Below, piece after piece: positions 46,296 through 56,179 of a stretch of 64,000 bases of DNA. The DNA comes from Gari tellinella. Taxonomy: Eukaryota > Mollusca > Bivalvia > Cardiida > Psammobiidae. The DNA lies in contig OV277867.1 of the NCBI GenBank assembly GCA_922989275.2, positions 45,746,070 to 45,810,069 of the forward strand, in the 5' to 3' direction. Position numbers and translations under genes: made by a program. Every line of letters starts with the position of its first letter. Positions within the stretch are counted from its first letter, which is position 1. The notes under the pieces are model-generated. The model searched no databases. It worked only from the letters and a program-made list of their open reading frames with translations, and was not told the origin of the DNA.

Positions 46296-46394
46296 TATAG
46301 TACATCTAGTTGCATGAAATGATCCATGACTATTGAAACTTTTTGTGTACTTTTAGCGTGAAATGATCTGTCTATTTCAATCAGTGTAAACCCG

Positions 46395-46634
46395 TTCACT
46401 CTCAATGACTCCAAAAAGCGTGTTTGCAAACAGTATTTATCCTGATCAGACGTAACACGGCGCCTGATCAGGATCCAAACTGTTTTGACATTCTAATTGA
46501 AATGTCCTGAATCATACTGCCGCCTTTAAGTTAACTTTGAAACAATATTGCAGACAACAATATTTAAGCAGGCACAAACAAAATGGTGAAGGGGGGTAAA
46601 AATCTCATGATTAATTTGGCAGTGAAAGGGTTAA
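46395..46634. mobile_element. T12 MITE
   Basis: CGTTCACTCTCAATGACTCC at the left (left TTAA lost) and TTGGCAGTGAAAGGGTTAA at the right. Hairpin TTTATCCTGATCAGACG and CCTGATCAGGATCCAAACTG. Confidence 0.65.
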
Positions 46635-46677
46635 CCCTTTTCCCTCATATAAACATGTTTTGTTGCCTTTACATATA

Positions 46678-46883
46678 CAGTTAAACCTCTCTATTACGAC
46701 CACTAAATTATGTCACTTATTGGGTGTTTAAGATAGGTGACCGCTTAAAGCAAGGTGACAGTGAAACAGAAAGCTCCTTAAGGAGCTTTCTGTTTCACTG
46801 TCAACCTTGTTTTAAGCTGTCACCTCTCTATTATACAATCAATAAGCCTTCATTTTAGTGGTTGTAATAGCCAGGTTTTACTG
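46678..46883. mobile_element. P6 MITE (complete, TA-flanked)
   Basis: CAGTTAAACCTCTCTATTAC + GACCACTAAA to TTTTAGTGGTTGTAATAGCC + AGGTTTTACTG. TA at 46676-46677 and 46884-46885. Stem GGTGACAGTGAAACAGAAAG + CTCCTTAAGGAG and complement. The ends match pogo/Tigger termini. Confidence 0.85.
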
Positions 46884-46889
46884 TATATT

Positions 46890-47735
46890 CTATAGAAACA
46901 CCTTTTCATGTTTCGAACATATCTCGGTTAAAAACATGGGAATGTTTTCTGCATCTTTACAGGTAGATGTTTCAAAGTTATTCAAACAGGTTTAAAGTTA
47001 AACAGGAGATTTCTGTTTTACTTTCAGCCTACTTTAGACATCTGTCTGTCTTAAGCACTAAAAAAGCTATTTATGCCTGAGTTAACCCATTAATGCATAG
47101 CTGGTTTCTAATTTTGACGACAAATGATTACTTTAGACTGACACCTGTTCTTCATACAATCAGTTAGTCTTAATTTTAGTGATTGAAATAGAGAGGTACT
47201 TGTCTACATATGAGACAAGAAAAATATATTGTAACTTTTTGATAAAGATAACCCTTACATTGTGTATACTTCATAAACACTCGATGTGTACATTATTGTC
47301 CATTGAATATTTTTGATAGAGTTGTTTCAGTTTACTTCTTAGTTAATGCTAACACATAGTATGGATTTTCATTTTGCTACTCGATTTAAATGCATTCCCT
47401 CAACTCTGGTATTTTGTATTAATTAAAGTTTGCTGTTTAAAACAGGCTGAAGTAAAGCAAATTTCTTTCAAGGAGGTTTTGTTTACTACCAGTCTGCTAG
47501 GACATCTAGAATGTAGGAAATGCACAAGAAGGTGATGGTATGAGGGAAAGAGTAAAACAGGTTATGTTTGAAACAAATGATTTGAATATGATTTTAAGGT
47601 TGTAAAACCAGGCAGGTTTATTGATACATGTACACCATTAAAGTTTTGATAAAAGCCCTTCAGAAGAGGATAAAATGGCATATGACATGTTATTTCAGAT
47701 CAAAAGTAATGAAAACATGAATTTCCTTGGATAGC
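46890..47735. other. Unassigned sequence with T1/P6 core fragments
   Basis: Half-hairpins GGTTTAAAGTTAAACAGGAG (about 46990) and AACAGGCTGAAGTAAAGC (about 47441). No gene seen. Confidence 0.35.
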
Positions 47736-47995
47736 TTAACCTTTGATCCCTACTGATATGTACCGATATATGTGCCTTTAACAAACTGTGCACCTGTGAA
47801 GAGTAAACCTGTCCAATGCAAACAGCATAGATCCAGATCAGAGGGCTCCTAAAGGAGCTCTCTAATCAGGGTATGAGGGCTCCTAAAGGAGCTCTCTGAT
47901 CAGGGTCTGCACTATTTATAACTTAGCAGTTTGTTATAAAATCAACTCTAATTAGTCAAACATTGAGTAGACATGATTGGAAGCTAGAAATGTTC
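47736..47995. mobile_element. Diverged T3 MITE with duplicated hairpin arm
   Basis: TTTGATCCCTACTGATATGT at the left. GAGGGCTCCTAAAGGAGCTC + TCT-ATCAGGGT occurs twice in succession (47839-47871 and 47875-47902), then TCTGCACTATTTATAAC. Confidence 0.6.
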
Positions 47996-48420
47996 TTTTT
48001 GAATCAATGCAGGAAGCTTCTTTTAGAGATTTCTGTATCATTTTTGCACTTAACTAAGCTTTCAGTCTTCAAGAGAATATCCACAACTGGCCATTTAAAG
48101 GTTGCTCAACTGGAATTTGACTTCTGTAACTTTTAACTTTCTGCATGCTGCATGCAAATTTATGAAAATTGTTGCGTTGATGACAATAACATAGCGTGCA
48201 GAAGGTTAAAGCAAAGAGCAGAACTTGGTGTGTAACCTGTGCATAATTAGCGAAACAAAGTGTTCAAATAAATGTTTTACTTTATTTGCAGATATTTCTT
48301 TATGTAATATCAGTATTACTCTGCAGCATTTTCAAACTTCATATACCATGTAGAGGGTACTTTTTGCAGGGCTAACATTTCACAAAGTTTGCCATACAGT
48401 AAAACAACATACCAATGAAC

Positions 48421-48917
48421 TTAACCCTTTACCCCACAGCCAATTTCTAGTTTTGAAAATAGGTGACTACTTAAAGCAGGTTGAAAGTAAAGTAGAATGC
48501 GCCTTAACCCTTTGAACCCTAGTCCCGCCTATAGGCGTCATTTCAAACAGTGTACATGTGAATAGTACACATGTCCTGTGCAAACAGTGAAGGCCCAGAT
48601 CAGAGGGCTCCATAAGGAGCCCTCTGATCAGGGTCTTCACTGTTTGTCAGTAATGCCAAAATTGACAAAAACAACTCTTAAAAGCCAGAAATGGACTAGA
48701 CAAAAATCGAAACTGGAATTGTCCATTTAAAGTTTCAGGGAGGAAAGAGTTAAGGCGCATTCTGCTTTACTTTCAGCCTGCTTTAAGCTTCTATCTACTA
48801 AGATGTAGAAAAAAAATATTTTGGAATATGTTTATGACTGTAAAAATTGGAACTATTTTCTTCAGTGCATGAATAAATTAAGTGTGCTAAAAGGCGTTTC
48901 CATGGAGAAAGGGTTAA
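48421..48917. mobile_element. T1 MITE (outer) interrupted by T3
   Basis: TTAACCCTTTACCCCACAGC to CATGGAGAAAGGGTTAA. The hairpin is broken in its centre (TAGAATGCGCC / GGCGCATTCTGC). Removing the T3 insert and one TTAA leaves 247 bp, a normal T1. Confidence 0.9.
48504..48753. mobile_element. T3 MITE (inner), complete
   Basis: TTAACCCTTTGAACCCTAGT + CCCGC to GGGAGGAAAGAGTTAA. Hairpin CAGATCAGAGGGCTCC-ATAA-GGAGCCCTCTGATCAG. Confidence 0.9.
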
Positions 48918-49240
48918 ATAACTTGTATTCACTCGAGACAAACTTTCTTGTAAATCTTCAACTGAAATTTGAGCTGTCAATAAGTATCAATATACGCTAT
49001 TTGCAAGAGAAAGTTGAACACCATCCAGATGACTTCATAATTATGGTACATGTAGATGTCCTATTTCTGGGCAAGTTAACCATTGAAATCTTGCAGAAAT
49101 TACCCTCTGTAAGATACAAGATAAGTCTTCCACAATGTTTTGTAATTTGATGGTGTTTTATTATATTTTCCTCTACCAGTGTTGTACCAGATATTTGATT
49201 CTGTAGCCAAAATCATTCTCATCTATAGTCAGTCCTGTGT

Positions 49241-49408
49241 TTAACCCATTACCCCATAAATACGCCTTGTTATGCCTTTAATTAATTCCTGTGCTTCAGG
49301 AAATAGTTCCAATTTATACTGTCACAGCACATTCTGCTTTACTTTCAACCTGCTTTAAGTGGTCACATATCTTCAAAACTAGAAACAGGCTATGGGGTAA
49401 TGGGTTAA
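49241..49408. mobile_element. T1 MITE lacking one hairpin arm
   Basis: TTAACCCATTACCCCATAAA to CTATGGGGTAATGGGTTAA, 168 bp. The left arm of the hairpin is deleted; only GCACATTCTGCTTTACTTTC remains. Confidence 0.8.
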
Positions 49409-49513
49409 TGACCTCATTCATTCCTTCACCACATAGCCTGTCTCTACCTTTGAAGATAGATGAACACCTAAAATAGGTCGAAAGTGAAGCAGAATGCTCC
49501 TTAACTTTCCCTT

Positions 49514-49765
49514 TTAACCCATTACCAGATAGCCTGTTTCTAGTTTTGAAAATAGGTGACTACTTAAAGCAGGTTGAAAGTATAGCAGAATGCGCCATAT
49601 GGCGCATTCTGCTTTACTTTCAGCCTGCTTTAAGCTATTACCTGCTAGAGTAAGGAAAGTATTAAATATGACACATATTCATTCCGGTATAATTTGGAAC
49701 TATTTTCTTCAGCGGATGAATAGAATGCATGTGCTAAAAGTCGCTTCTATAAGGGAAAGGGTTAA
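49514..49765. mobile_element. T1 MITE in an older T1 relic
   Basis: TTAACCCATTACCAGATAGC to AAGGGAAAGGGTTAA, core GCAGAATGCGCCATATGGCG + CATTCTGC. At its left lies a relic T1 half (about 49425-49510, ending GCAGAATGCTCCTTAAC). Confidence 0.8.
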
Positions 49766-49808
49766 GGGAATTTCTGGGTATTTTAAAGCAGCTTTATTTT
49801 GAAAACAG

Positions 49809-49920
49809 GGTCAGAGTGTCAAACAGTTTGGATCCTGATGAGACACCACATTATTAGGTGTCTCATCTGGATCCAAACTGTTTGCAATTTTAGAAACAGG
49901 CCATGGGGTAATGGGTTAAA
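49809..49920. mobile_element. Mixed MITE relic with GATCC hairpin and T1 end
   Basis: GTGTCAAACAGTTTGGATCC + TGATGAGACACC hairpin followed directly by AGAAACAGGCCATGGGGTAA + TGGGTTAA, a T1 terminus. Confidence 0.65.
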
Positions 49921-50183
49921 TTTCAGTATTGCTAGAGTTCACACAGGTTTGACTAAAATGGGGAGTTGCTAATATGTTTGAGTCTGTTGTTTTGATGTTC
50001 GCATAATTTTAGTGGATCATTTCTATGACATTGTTGCTGTTACTGTTAAGTTTGAAAGAGTCCAAATTACAGATATAAATTAGTTCACAGGTATGTTCCT
50101 ATTGCATTGTACATTTGCTCTTTGTGCAGGGTTTGTGGAAATGGTATTGAAAGAAAACGTTTTTGTTTATTTTGATGTTCAGA

Positions 50184-50342
50184 GCAGGTTACCACTCCGA
50201 GGTTATAAAGCATTTTTGCTGAGTCTGAGTGTGCTCTCAAGCATTTGATTGGTCAGATTTGAGCTTAGGCTCAAATCTGACCAATCAAATGCTTGAGAAC
50301 GACTTTAGACTCAAGTCAAAAGCTTTATAACCTCGGAACCTG
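50184..50342. mobile_element. Palindromic element K7
   Basis: GCAGGTTACCACTCCGAGGT + TATAAAGC to GCTTTATAACCTCGGAACCT. Inner perfect palindrome CTCAAGCATTTGATTGGTCA + GATTTGAGCTTAGGC and complement. Confidence 0.85.
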
Positions 50343-50456
50343 TCAATCTTGTGTTAAGCAGCCACTCATTGAAATTGCCGGGAAATCTCTTAACCCTTTC
50401 CTCCACAGAAGTACCATAGGGACTCTACCCCTTCACATAAGTGTTACAATTAAGTA

Positions 50457-50641
50457 TACATTCGAATTCGATATCTCGAACTGGCTTAACTCAAACTATC
50501 CGATAGTTCCACTGCATTATTTCATGAGCTGTTAAGTCGACATACCCATATTTCAAAGTTAAAACCTGGCTTAGCCACATTTTAACTTTGAAATATGGGT
50601 ATGTTCGATTTAACCCAGTTCGAGATATCAAAGTTTGACTG
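50457..50641. mobile_element. pogo-like MITE P9
   Basis: TACATTCGAATTCGATATCT + CG at the left and CGAGATATCAAAGTTTGACT + G at the right, TA flanked. Inner pair CATACCCATATTTCAAAGTT and its complement. Confidence 0.75.
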
Positions 50642-51153
50642 TATATTTATTGTGTTGAATACAGGTGGCAGCTTAAAACAAGGTTTACTTTCATCTTGAT
50701 TTACGCAGTCAGCTACCTTAAACACAGGATGTAGGTAATTTCTAGTTTTGTGGCATGTTTAAATGAAGTGTTTAACAGGTGCCTGCTCAGTGCAGGATAA
50801 AAATCCATGCAGAATATTTATTCATTTATATGAGCAATCTGCATTATTTTTATCTGGCATTTAGCAACCATTTGTACTTTAGTCTATTCTAAGACTGTCT
50901 TTTGAATGTTTGCTTAACACTAAGGTTGACTACAGTTTATTTTGCCTTATTAGGCAGTGCTTTTAGATATGTTTTCTATATGTTTTCTCAATGAGTCAAA
51001 TCCTCAGATAAAAAATGATCTAGTATGCCAATATAAAGTTCTGATATGATCATGTTAATGAAATTTTCATTTTTGAGGTCATTTAAACTGTTTAAATGTG
51101 AGTCAGTTTAGTCTTGTATGGTAACAAAAAGTTCCATTGTGATCATGTTGATC
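50642..51153. other. Unassigned sequence with A10-like hairpin
   Basis: GATAAAAATCCATGCAGAAT and ATCTGCATTATTTTTATC at 50796-50865 are an imperfect A10 hairpin. No gene seen. Confidence 0.4.
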
Positions 51154-51345
51154 CAGGGCCCCAGCCAGATAAGGGGAGTATTTCAAAAACTAAAATCTTT
51201 ATTTCTGCATTAAACCCTATGGTGTCACTACTCATTAGAATCGTCTCAAAGAGAGTAAAGAGTATTAACACCATGTGATTTGGTGCTGAAATAAGTGAGA
51301 AATTTGTGGTTTCGTTCAATTTACTCCTGCTTATCTGGAGCCCTG
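51154..51345. mobile_element. C5 MITE
   Basis: CAGGGCCCCAGCCAGATAAG to TTATCTGGAGCCCTG with CTCATTAGAATCGTCTCAAA. The second inner arm is deleted. Confidence 0.75.
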
Positions 51346-51595
51346 TGGTCATATTTTTTTGAGAATATTTAAGAGTTTCTTTTTAATATTCTGTACTTCT
51401 AGCTTAGCTTTGTTTTCTAGTAGAAATTATCTTCCTATAATAGGAAGTTTGGAAAAATTATGTCCAAAGAGTAATTACAACATTGGTGGGTGGAGGCATT
51501 CAGGCAATGCTAATTGGTTTAGTTACTGGCTTTAACTGAGGCCTATAATCTAAATGAAAGACACGCATCTTGCTGCAACTCATTTACTCCAGTAA

Positions 51596-51823
51596 CTTCA
51601 ATAGGACAATTTCATTTTCAAATTAAGAATTGGCCATTTATGTCTATTTAGATAGATTTTACATTGTATTGCAAAATGACAAACAGTGCAGACCCTAATC
51701 AGAGGGCTCCTGTAGGAGCTCTCCGATTTTGGGCCTACTCTGTTTGCATAGGACAAGTGTACTATTTCTGTGTACACTGCTCATAAAGGTCAAGTATTTA
51801 CACCACCAGGATTCAATAGGTTA
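51596..51823. mobile_element. Diverged T3 MITE
   Basis: ACTTCAATAGGACAATTTCA, CAGACCCTAATCAGAGGGCT + CCTGTAGGAGCTCTCCG, GGACAAGTGTACTATT and CCACCAGGATTCAATAGG. Confidence 0.55.
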
Positions 51824-52140
51824 AGGAGAAAAGAGGATCATACTGGTGTCCAGGTGAGACTCATTGGAAGGAATTCTTTGAGTCATTTAGAAAATGTAGA
51901 TTAGAATTTTAGATCTATGTTTGGAGTGGAAATTTACATGCAAAAATTAAAAACTGTATAGTGTATGAATTAATGATAACTTGCTAAACTTTGTGTGATT
52001 TTGTGTTGAAAAGTAATTAAGTGTGCAGGCCTAATTTGATGCAGTTATTTGGTTCAAATGATTTTGTTAAATACGTGTTGATTAACATGACAGAATGAAA
52101 GATAATGATCACACATTAAGTTATTAACCCTTGTAATACT

Positions 52141-52515
52141 TAACTCATTCACCCCCAAAACTTTAAATGGACAATTCCAGTTTTCAATTAAGTAGAATCC
52201 ATATTTCTTTTACTATTTAGGGTTGTTTTATGCAATTTATTGCAAAATGACAAATAATGCAGACCCTGATCAGACGGCTACTCTGTGAGCCATCTTGTTT
52301 TGGTCTACTTTATTTTCATACAACAAATGTACTCTTCACAGGCACACTGTTTGCAAGGATGAGTATACTCGTTGCTAGGGCTGAAATATTCAAATTAGAC
52401 TCTTCCATTTCCCCCATAAAACAAAACCAAACCATAAAATTGACTCTTGAGGCGTTTGTCAAAAAATATTTAATATCCTTTAGGAGCCCTTTGATCTGAG
52501 TTTACACTGTTTGCA
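52141..52515. mobile_element. Diverged T3 MITEs (one and a half copies)
   Basis: TTAACTCATTCACCCCCAAA, GACAATTCCAGTTTTCAATT, GACCCTGATCAGACGGC and CACACTGTTTGCAAGGATGA; a second half (AGGAGCCCTTTGATCTGAGT + TTACACTGTTTGC) follows at 52480. Confidence 0.5.
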
Positions 52516-52719
52516 AAGGATATATGTATAATTACACCTGCTCTGTAAGGGTATGATAGAACATGTTAATCATTTCATTATGAAAACTACATTTTACTTA
52601 GCTTATGTCTTCATTCATTTAATATAATTGTCAAGAGACAAGAACCAATTATTAACCCATCTCCTGCTGAATATAATATTTGTGTAATAAACTCCACATA
52701 CCATGAACATTTATCATCT

Positions 52720-52962
52720 GGGGCCTGTTTCATAAAACTTGGTACGACAAAAACATTCGTAAGTCAAAACTTTAAAATACATTTAATTTCTGATTTCTCT
52801 ATCCAATCCTGTCTTGTGACATCTCTTTGGAATCGTCTTTTCAAGACGATTCCAAAGAATTGTCACAAGACAGGATTAGATGGAAAAATAAAAATATACT
52901 AATACTTTTATAATCTGACTTACGACAACATTTGTCGTACGAAGTTTTATGAAACGGGCCCC
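52720..52962. mobile_element. G2 MITE (full palindrome)
   Basis: GGGGCCTGTTTCATAAAACT to AGTTTTATGAAACGGGCCCC, centre GGAATCGTCTTTTCAAGACG + ATTCC. 243 bp, the same length as 41988-42230. Confidence 0.85.
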
Positions 52963-53182
52963 TGAACTATTACATTGGTTATCAAAATAACTCATGTCAC
53001 ACAGATCCTATAACAAAAGGTGCAATTTTTTAACCTGATCAGACAGCTGTCTTATCTGTGTCTACACTGTTTTCAACAGGTGTTGATATACACTTATAGC
53101 AGAAGAAAGGTTAATACATATAGTTCTCATGTCAGCTTTTTTCCTAATTATAAAGCTATGCTTTGTCTTTTCTAGCAAATAC

Positions 53183-53335
53183 CAGGGTCAAAGGTTATAA
53201 AGCGTTTGAGCTGAATCTGAGTGTGTTCTCAAGCATTTGATTGGTCAGATTTGAGCTAAGGCTCAAATCTGACCCAATCAAGTGCTTGTGAATGACTTTA
53301 GACTCAACTGAAAAGCTTTATAACCTTGGACCCTG
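53183..53335. mobile_element. Palindromic element K7
   Basis: CAGGGTCAAAGGTTATAAAG to CTTTATAACCTTGGACCCTG. Inner palindrome GCATTTGATTGGTCAGATTT + GAGCTAAGGCTC. Confidence 0.85.
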
Positions 53336-53453
53336 TACTGTGAATTATTGTTTACTTCACTTGAGCTTGTACTGATGACGTTTGCCTAAAAGGTCATGTG
53401 CATTTCTGGGGGTTCACTATCATTGTACAACCTTTATCCCCTAACATTGAAAC

Positions 53454-53527
53454 CAGCATTGCAAACAGTTTGTATCTACATCAGACCCCAGCAAAATGCA
53501 GGGCCTGATCGGGATCCAAATTGTTTG
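53454..53527. repeat. Hairpin of the GATCAGACGCCG class, degraded
   Basis: AACAGTTTGTATCTACATCA + GACCCC and GGCCTGATCGGGATCCAAAT + TGTTTGC. Confidence 0.6.
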
Positions 53528-53578
53528 CTTCTGAGTTCCTGTTTCTTACAAAGCCAATCTCAGAAAATCAGAACTTCT

Positions 53579-53792
53579 GGGGCTTGTTTCATAAAACTTC
53601 GTACATAAAATTCTGTCGTAAGTCAGATTATAAAAGTCTCAATTATTATTTATTTGTCCATCTAATCCTGTCTTGTGACATCCTTTTGGAATCATCTTGA
53701 AAAGATTAGATAGAGAAATTAGAAATTAAATGTATTTGAAAGTTTTGACTTACAACAACATTTGTCGTACGAAGCTTTATGAAACGGGCCCC
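53579..53792. mobile_element. G2 MITE, one arm shortened
   Basis: GGGGCTTGTTTCATAAAACT to AGCTTTATGAAACGGGCCCC. The right half of the central palindrome lost about 30 bp. Confidence 0.8.
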
Positions 53793-53904
53793 TGATTCAG
53801 AAGAGAAAGTTTTCAGCAGACAACAGTTTTCAGTTGTAAATGGTTGATTAGCTATGTTTCTGGAGTGATATTTACACTCTATATGTTAGGCCAGTATATC
53901 CAAG

Positions 53905-54140
53905 TTAACCCTTTACAGTTTTACACATTTAGTCTATTACCCCACTGGAGAAAATAATTCCAATTTATACAGTCATGAATATGTATCATAACTGTATCAA
54001 AATAATTACTTTCTGTATTCTAGTTTACTAAGTTGATGATAGCTTAATTCAGGCTGATAGTAAAGCAGAATGTCCCTTCAGGCATTCTCTGTTTCACTTT
54101 CAATCCTCTTTAAGCAATAACTGTCCTTTAGCATTGAGTG
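53905..54140. mobile_element. Degraded T1 MITE
   Basis: TTAACCCTTTACAGTTTTAC, GAAAATAATTCCAATTTATA, GGCTGATAGTAAAGCAGAAT and CAATCCTCTTTAAGC. The right end is lost. Confidence 0.55.
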
Positions 54141-54560
54141 GTCACTTAAAACAGTTTTTACTGTATAGATAACGAATAGGGGCTGACAGAATAGTTTTTC
54201 TGCATCTCTTAATTCTCAAAAAAGTGATACCATAAAATACTTCATCCATACTCAATAGTTTATCTCATATGTGAATCCATCAACTATGCAAGTTTAATGT
54301 TGCCTTAGCCCTCTTCAGGCAGACTGTTTAATTTTGAAAAGTACCAGTTTATGTTGATTTTTGGGGGGCTGTTTTAAACTTTTCCCCCATAGAATCGCCT
54401 TTTAGGGCATTTAAACTATTCACCCATTAAAGAAATATGAGAAATATTTTAGAAAAATGAAAGTAAAACAAGTAAAGAGCAGCCCTTGATCAACGGGTCA
54501 CAGATCAATGGCTACATTGTTTGCAAAATACTGGTTTCCCGAATAGAAAGGATTAACATT
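54141..54560. other. Unassigned sequence
   Basis: One T3-like phrase (GATCAACGGGTCACAGATCA + ATGG) at about 54488 is all that is recognised. Confidence 0.3.
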
Positions 54561-54721
54561 TCAACCCTTTACCCCATAGCCTGGTTCTAGTTTTGGAGAC
54601 AGATGACCACTTAAAACAGTCTTATGTTACATGTTTGTGACTGTTTACTTTGGCTCTATTTTCTTTGGCGGAGGAATACATTGAATGCGCTAAAAGGTGC
54701 TTCTATGTGGGAAAGGGTTAA
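54561..54721. mobile_element. T1 MITE without its hairpin
   Basis: TTTCAACCCTTTACCCCATA at the left and TATGTGGGAAAGGGTTAAC at the right, but the palindromic core is reduced to CACTTAAAACAGTC. Confidence 0.65.
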
Positions 54722-54958
54722 CTGTTGTGGTGCAATGAAACTCCCCCCAGTTCATTCACTGAATATAAGGCTATTGGTTGTGGACTTTGAATCTGAACAT
54801 ATAAAAATATTCGGATTCAATATACTCTAGATATATTGTCTGATGAATGCCACATTTTCTTATAAACCAGCATGACTGCTGCACCAGGGGATCCAAATAA
54901 CATTTGTTCATCAAATTATCTTTGTTTCTATAGTTGATTTTCTTTAATACTTACATTA

Positions 54959-55450
54959 GAAGACATTGCGTTGACTCTTGTTAACAAAACATTGCATTGA
55001 CTCTTGTTAGGAGACACTGCATTGATGAGTGTAAGAAGATATTGCATTGACTCGTGTTAGAAGACATTGTATTGACCCTTGTAAGAAAGATAGTACATTA
55101 ATAGAAGACACTGCATTAACTCTTGTTAACAAGACATTGCATTGACAGAAGACATTGAATTGACTCTTGTAGAAGACATTGCATTGACTCTTGTTAATAA
55201 GACATATCATTGAATCTTGTTAACAAGACATTGCATTGACTCGTGTTAACAAAACATTGCATTGACTCTTGTTAGAAGACATTGCATTGACTCTTGTTAA
55301 TAAGACATATCATTGAATCTTGTTAACAAGACATTGCATTGACTCGTGTTAACAAAACATTGCATTGACTCTTGTTAGAAGACATTGCATTGACTCTTGT
55401 TAATAAGACATTGCATTGAATCTTGTTAACAAGACATTGCATGTTAACAG
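54959..55450. repeat. Minisatellite of about 24-bp units
   Basis: Units like AGACATTGCATTGACTCTTG + TTAA recur about 20 times with variants (CATATCATTGAATC, CTCGTG). A block starting GACATATCATTGAATC repeats at 55201 and 55304, a 103-bp higher-order period. Confidence 0.93.
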
Positions 55451-55539
55451 GACATAGTAAATGGCTGCATTTATTGCATCTTATCATATGTAGTAAGCTC
55501 TTCCAACTTCAGTTCATGTTTCACAGCATTATAAACTCT

Positions 55540-55785
55540 TTACTCCATAGATACGCATTTAAATAATACCTCCACTGAACAAAATACATGTACATGTAAG
55601 TCCATTTTATACAGTAATGAATGTGCAACATGATACATATTTCCTATATCTTAGCAGATGGTAGCTTAAATCAGGCTGAAAGTAAAGCAGAACGTGCCTT
55701 AAAGCACATTCTGCTTTACTTTCAATCTGCTTTAAGTGGCAACATGTCTTTAGAACGAAGAAACAGGTTATGGTGTAAAGGTTTA
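55540..55785. mobile_element. T1 MITE
   Basis: TTTACTCCATAGATACGCAT to GGTTATGGTGTAAAGGTTTA + A. Core GCAGAACGTGCCTTAAAGCA + CATTCTGC. Confidence 0.75.
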
Positions 55786-55992
55786 AACATTTTTAACCAT
55801 GCTGCTGCTATATAGTTTATAAAAATTCTTAGAACCTAGATACAGTTGATTGCTCTGTAAGTGTAAGCTGCTGAAAACACTGTATGTATGTCTGTGTATT
55901 GTGTTATGTCAGGTGTTTTTCAGTTATATACATTGTATAACAATTAGTGCATGCAGTCAGTGTCTGCCAGGTTATAATACCTGGATAGTCTA

Positions 55993-56178
55993 CAGGGCTC
56001 CAGATAAGAGGGAGTAATCTGAACAAATCCAACATGTTTTCACTTATACAGCACCAAATCCTATGGTGTTACTACTCATTAGAATCGTCTCGAAGGGTTA
56101 AAAGGGTTTAAAACCATAGGGTTTAAAGCAGAAATAAAGGTTTAAGTTTATGCAATACTCCCCTTATCTGGAGCCCTG
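55993..56178. mobile_element. C5 MITE
   Basis: CAGGGCTCCAGATAAGAGGG to TTATCTGGAGCCCTG. Inner right arm replaced by AAGGGTTAAAAGGG. Confidence 0.8.
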
Positions 56179-56179
56179 G

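Noticed and set aside
48821..49150. 109-codon + strand frame
   Set aside because: It begins in the right half of a T1 MITE and runs into unrelated sequence; no domain, no splice context.
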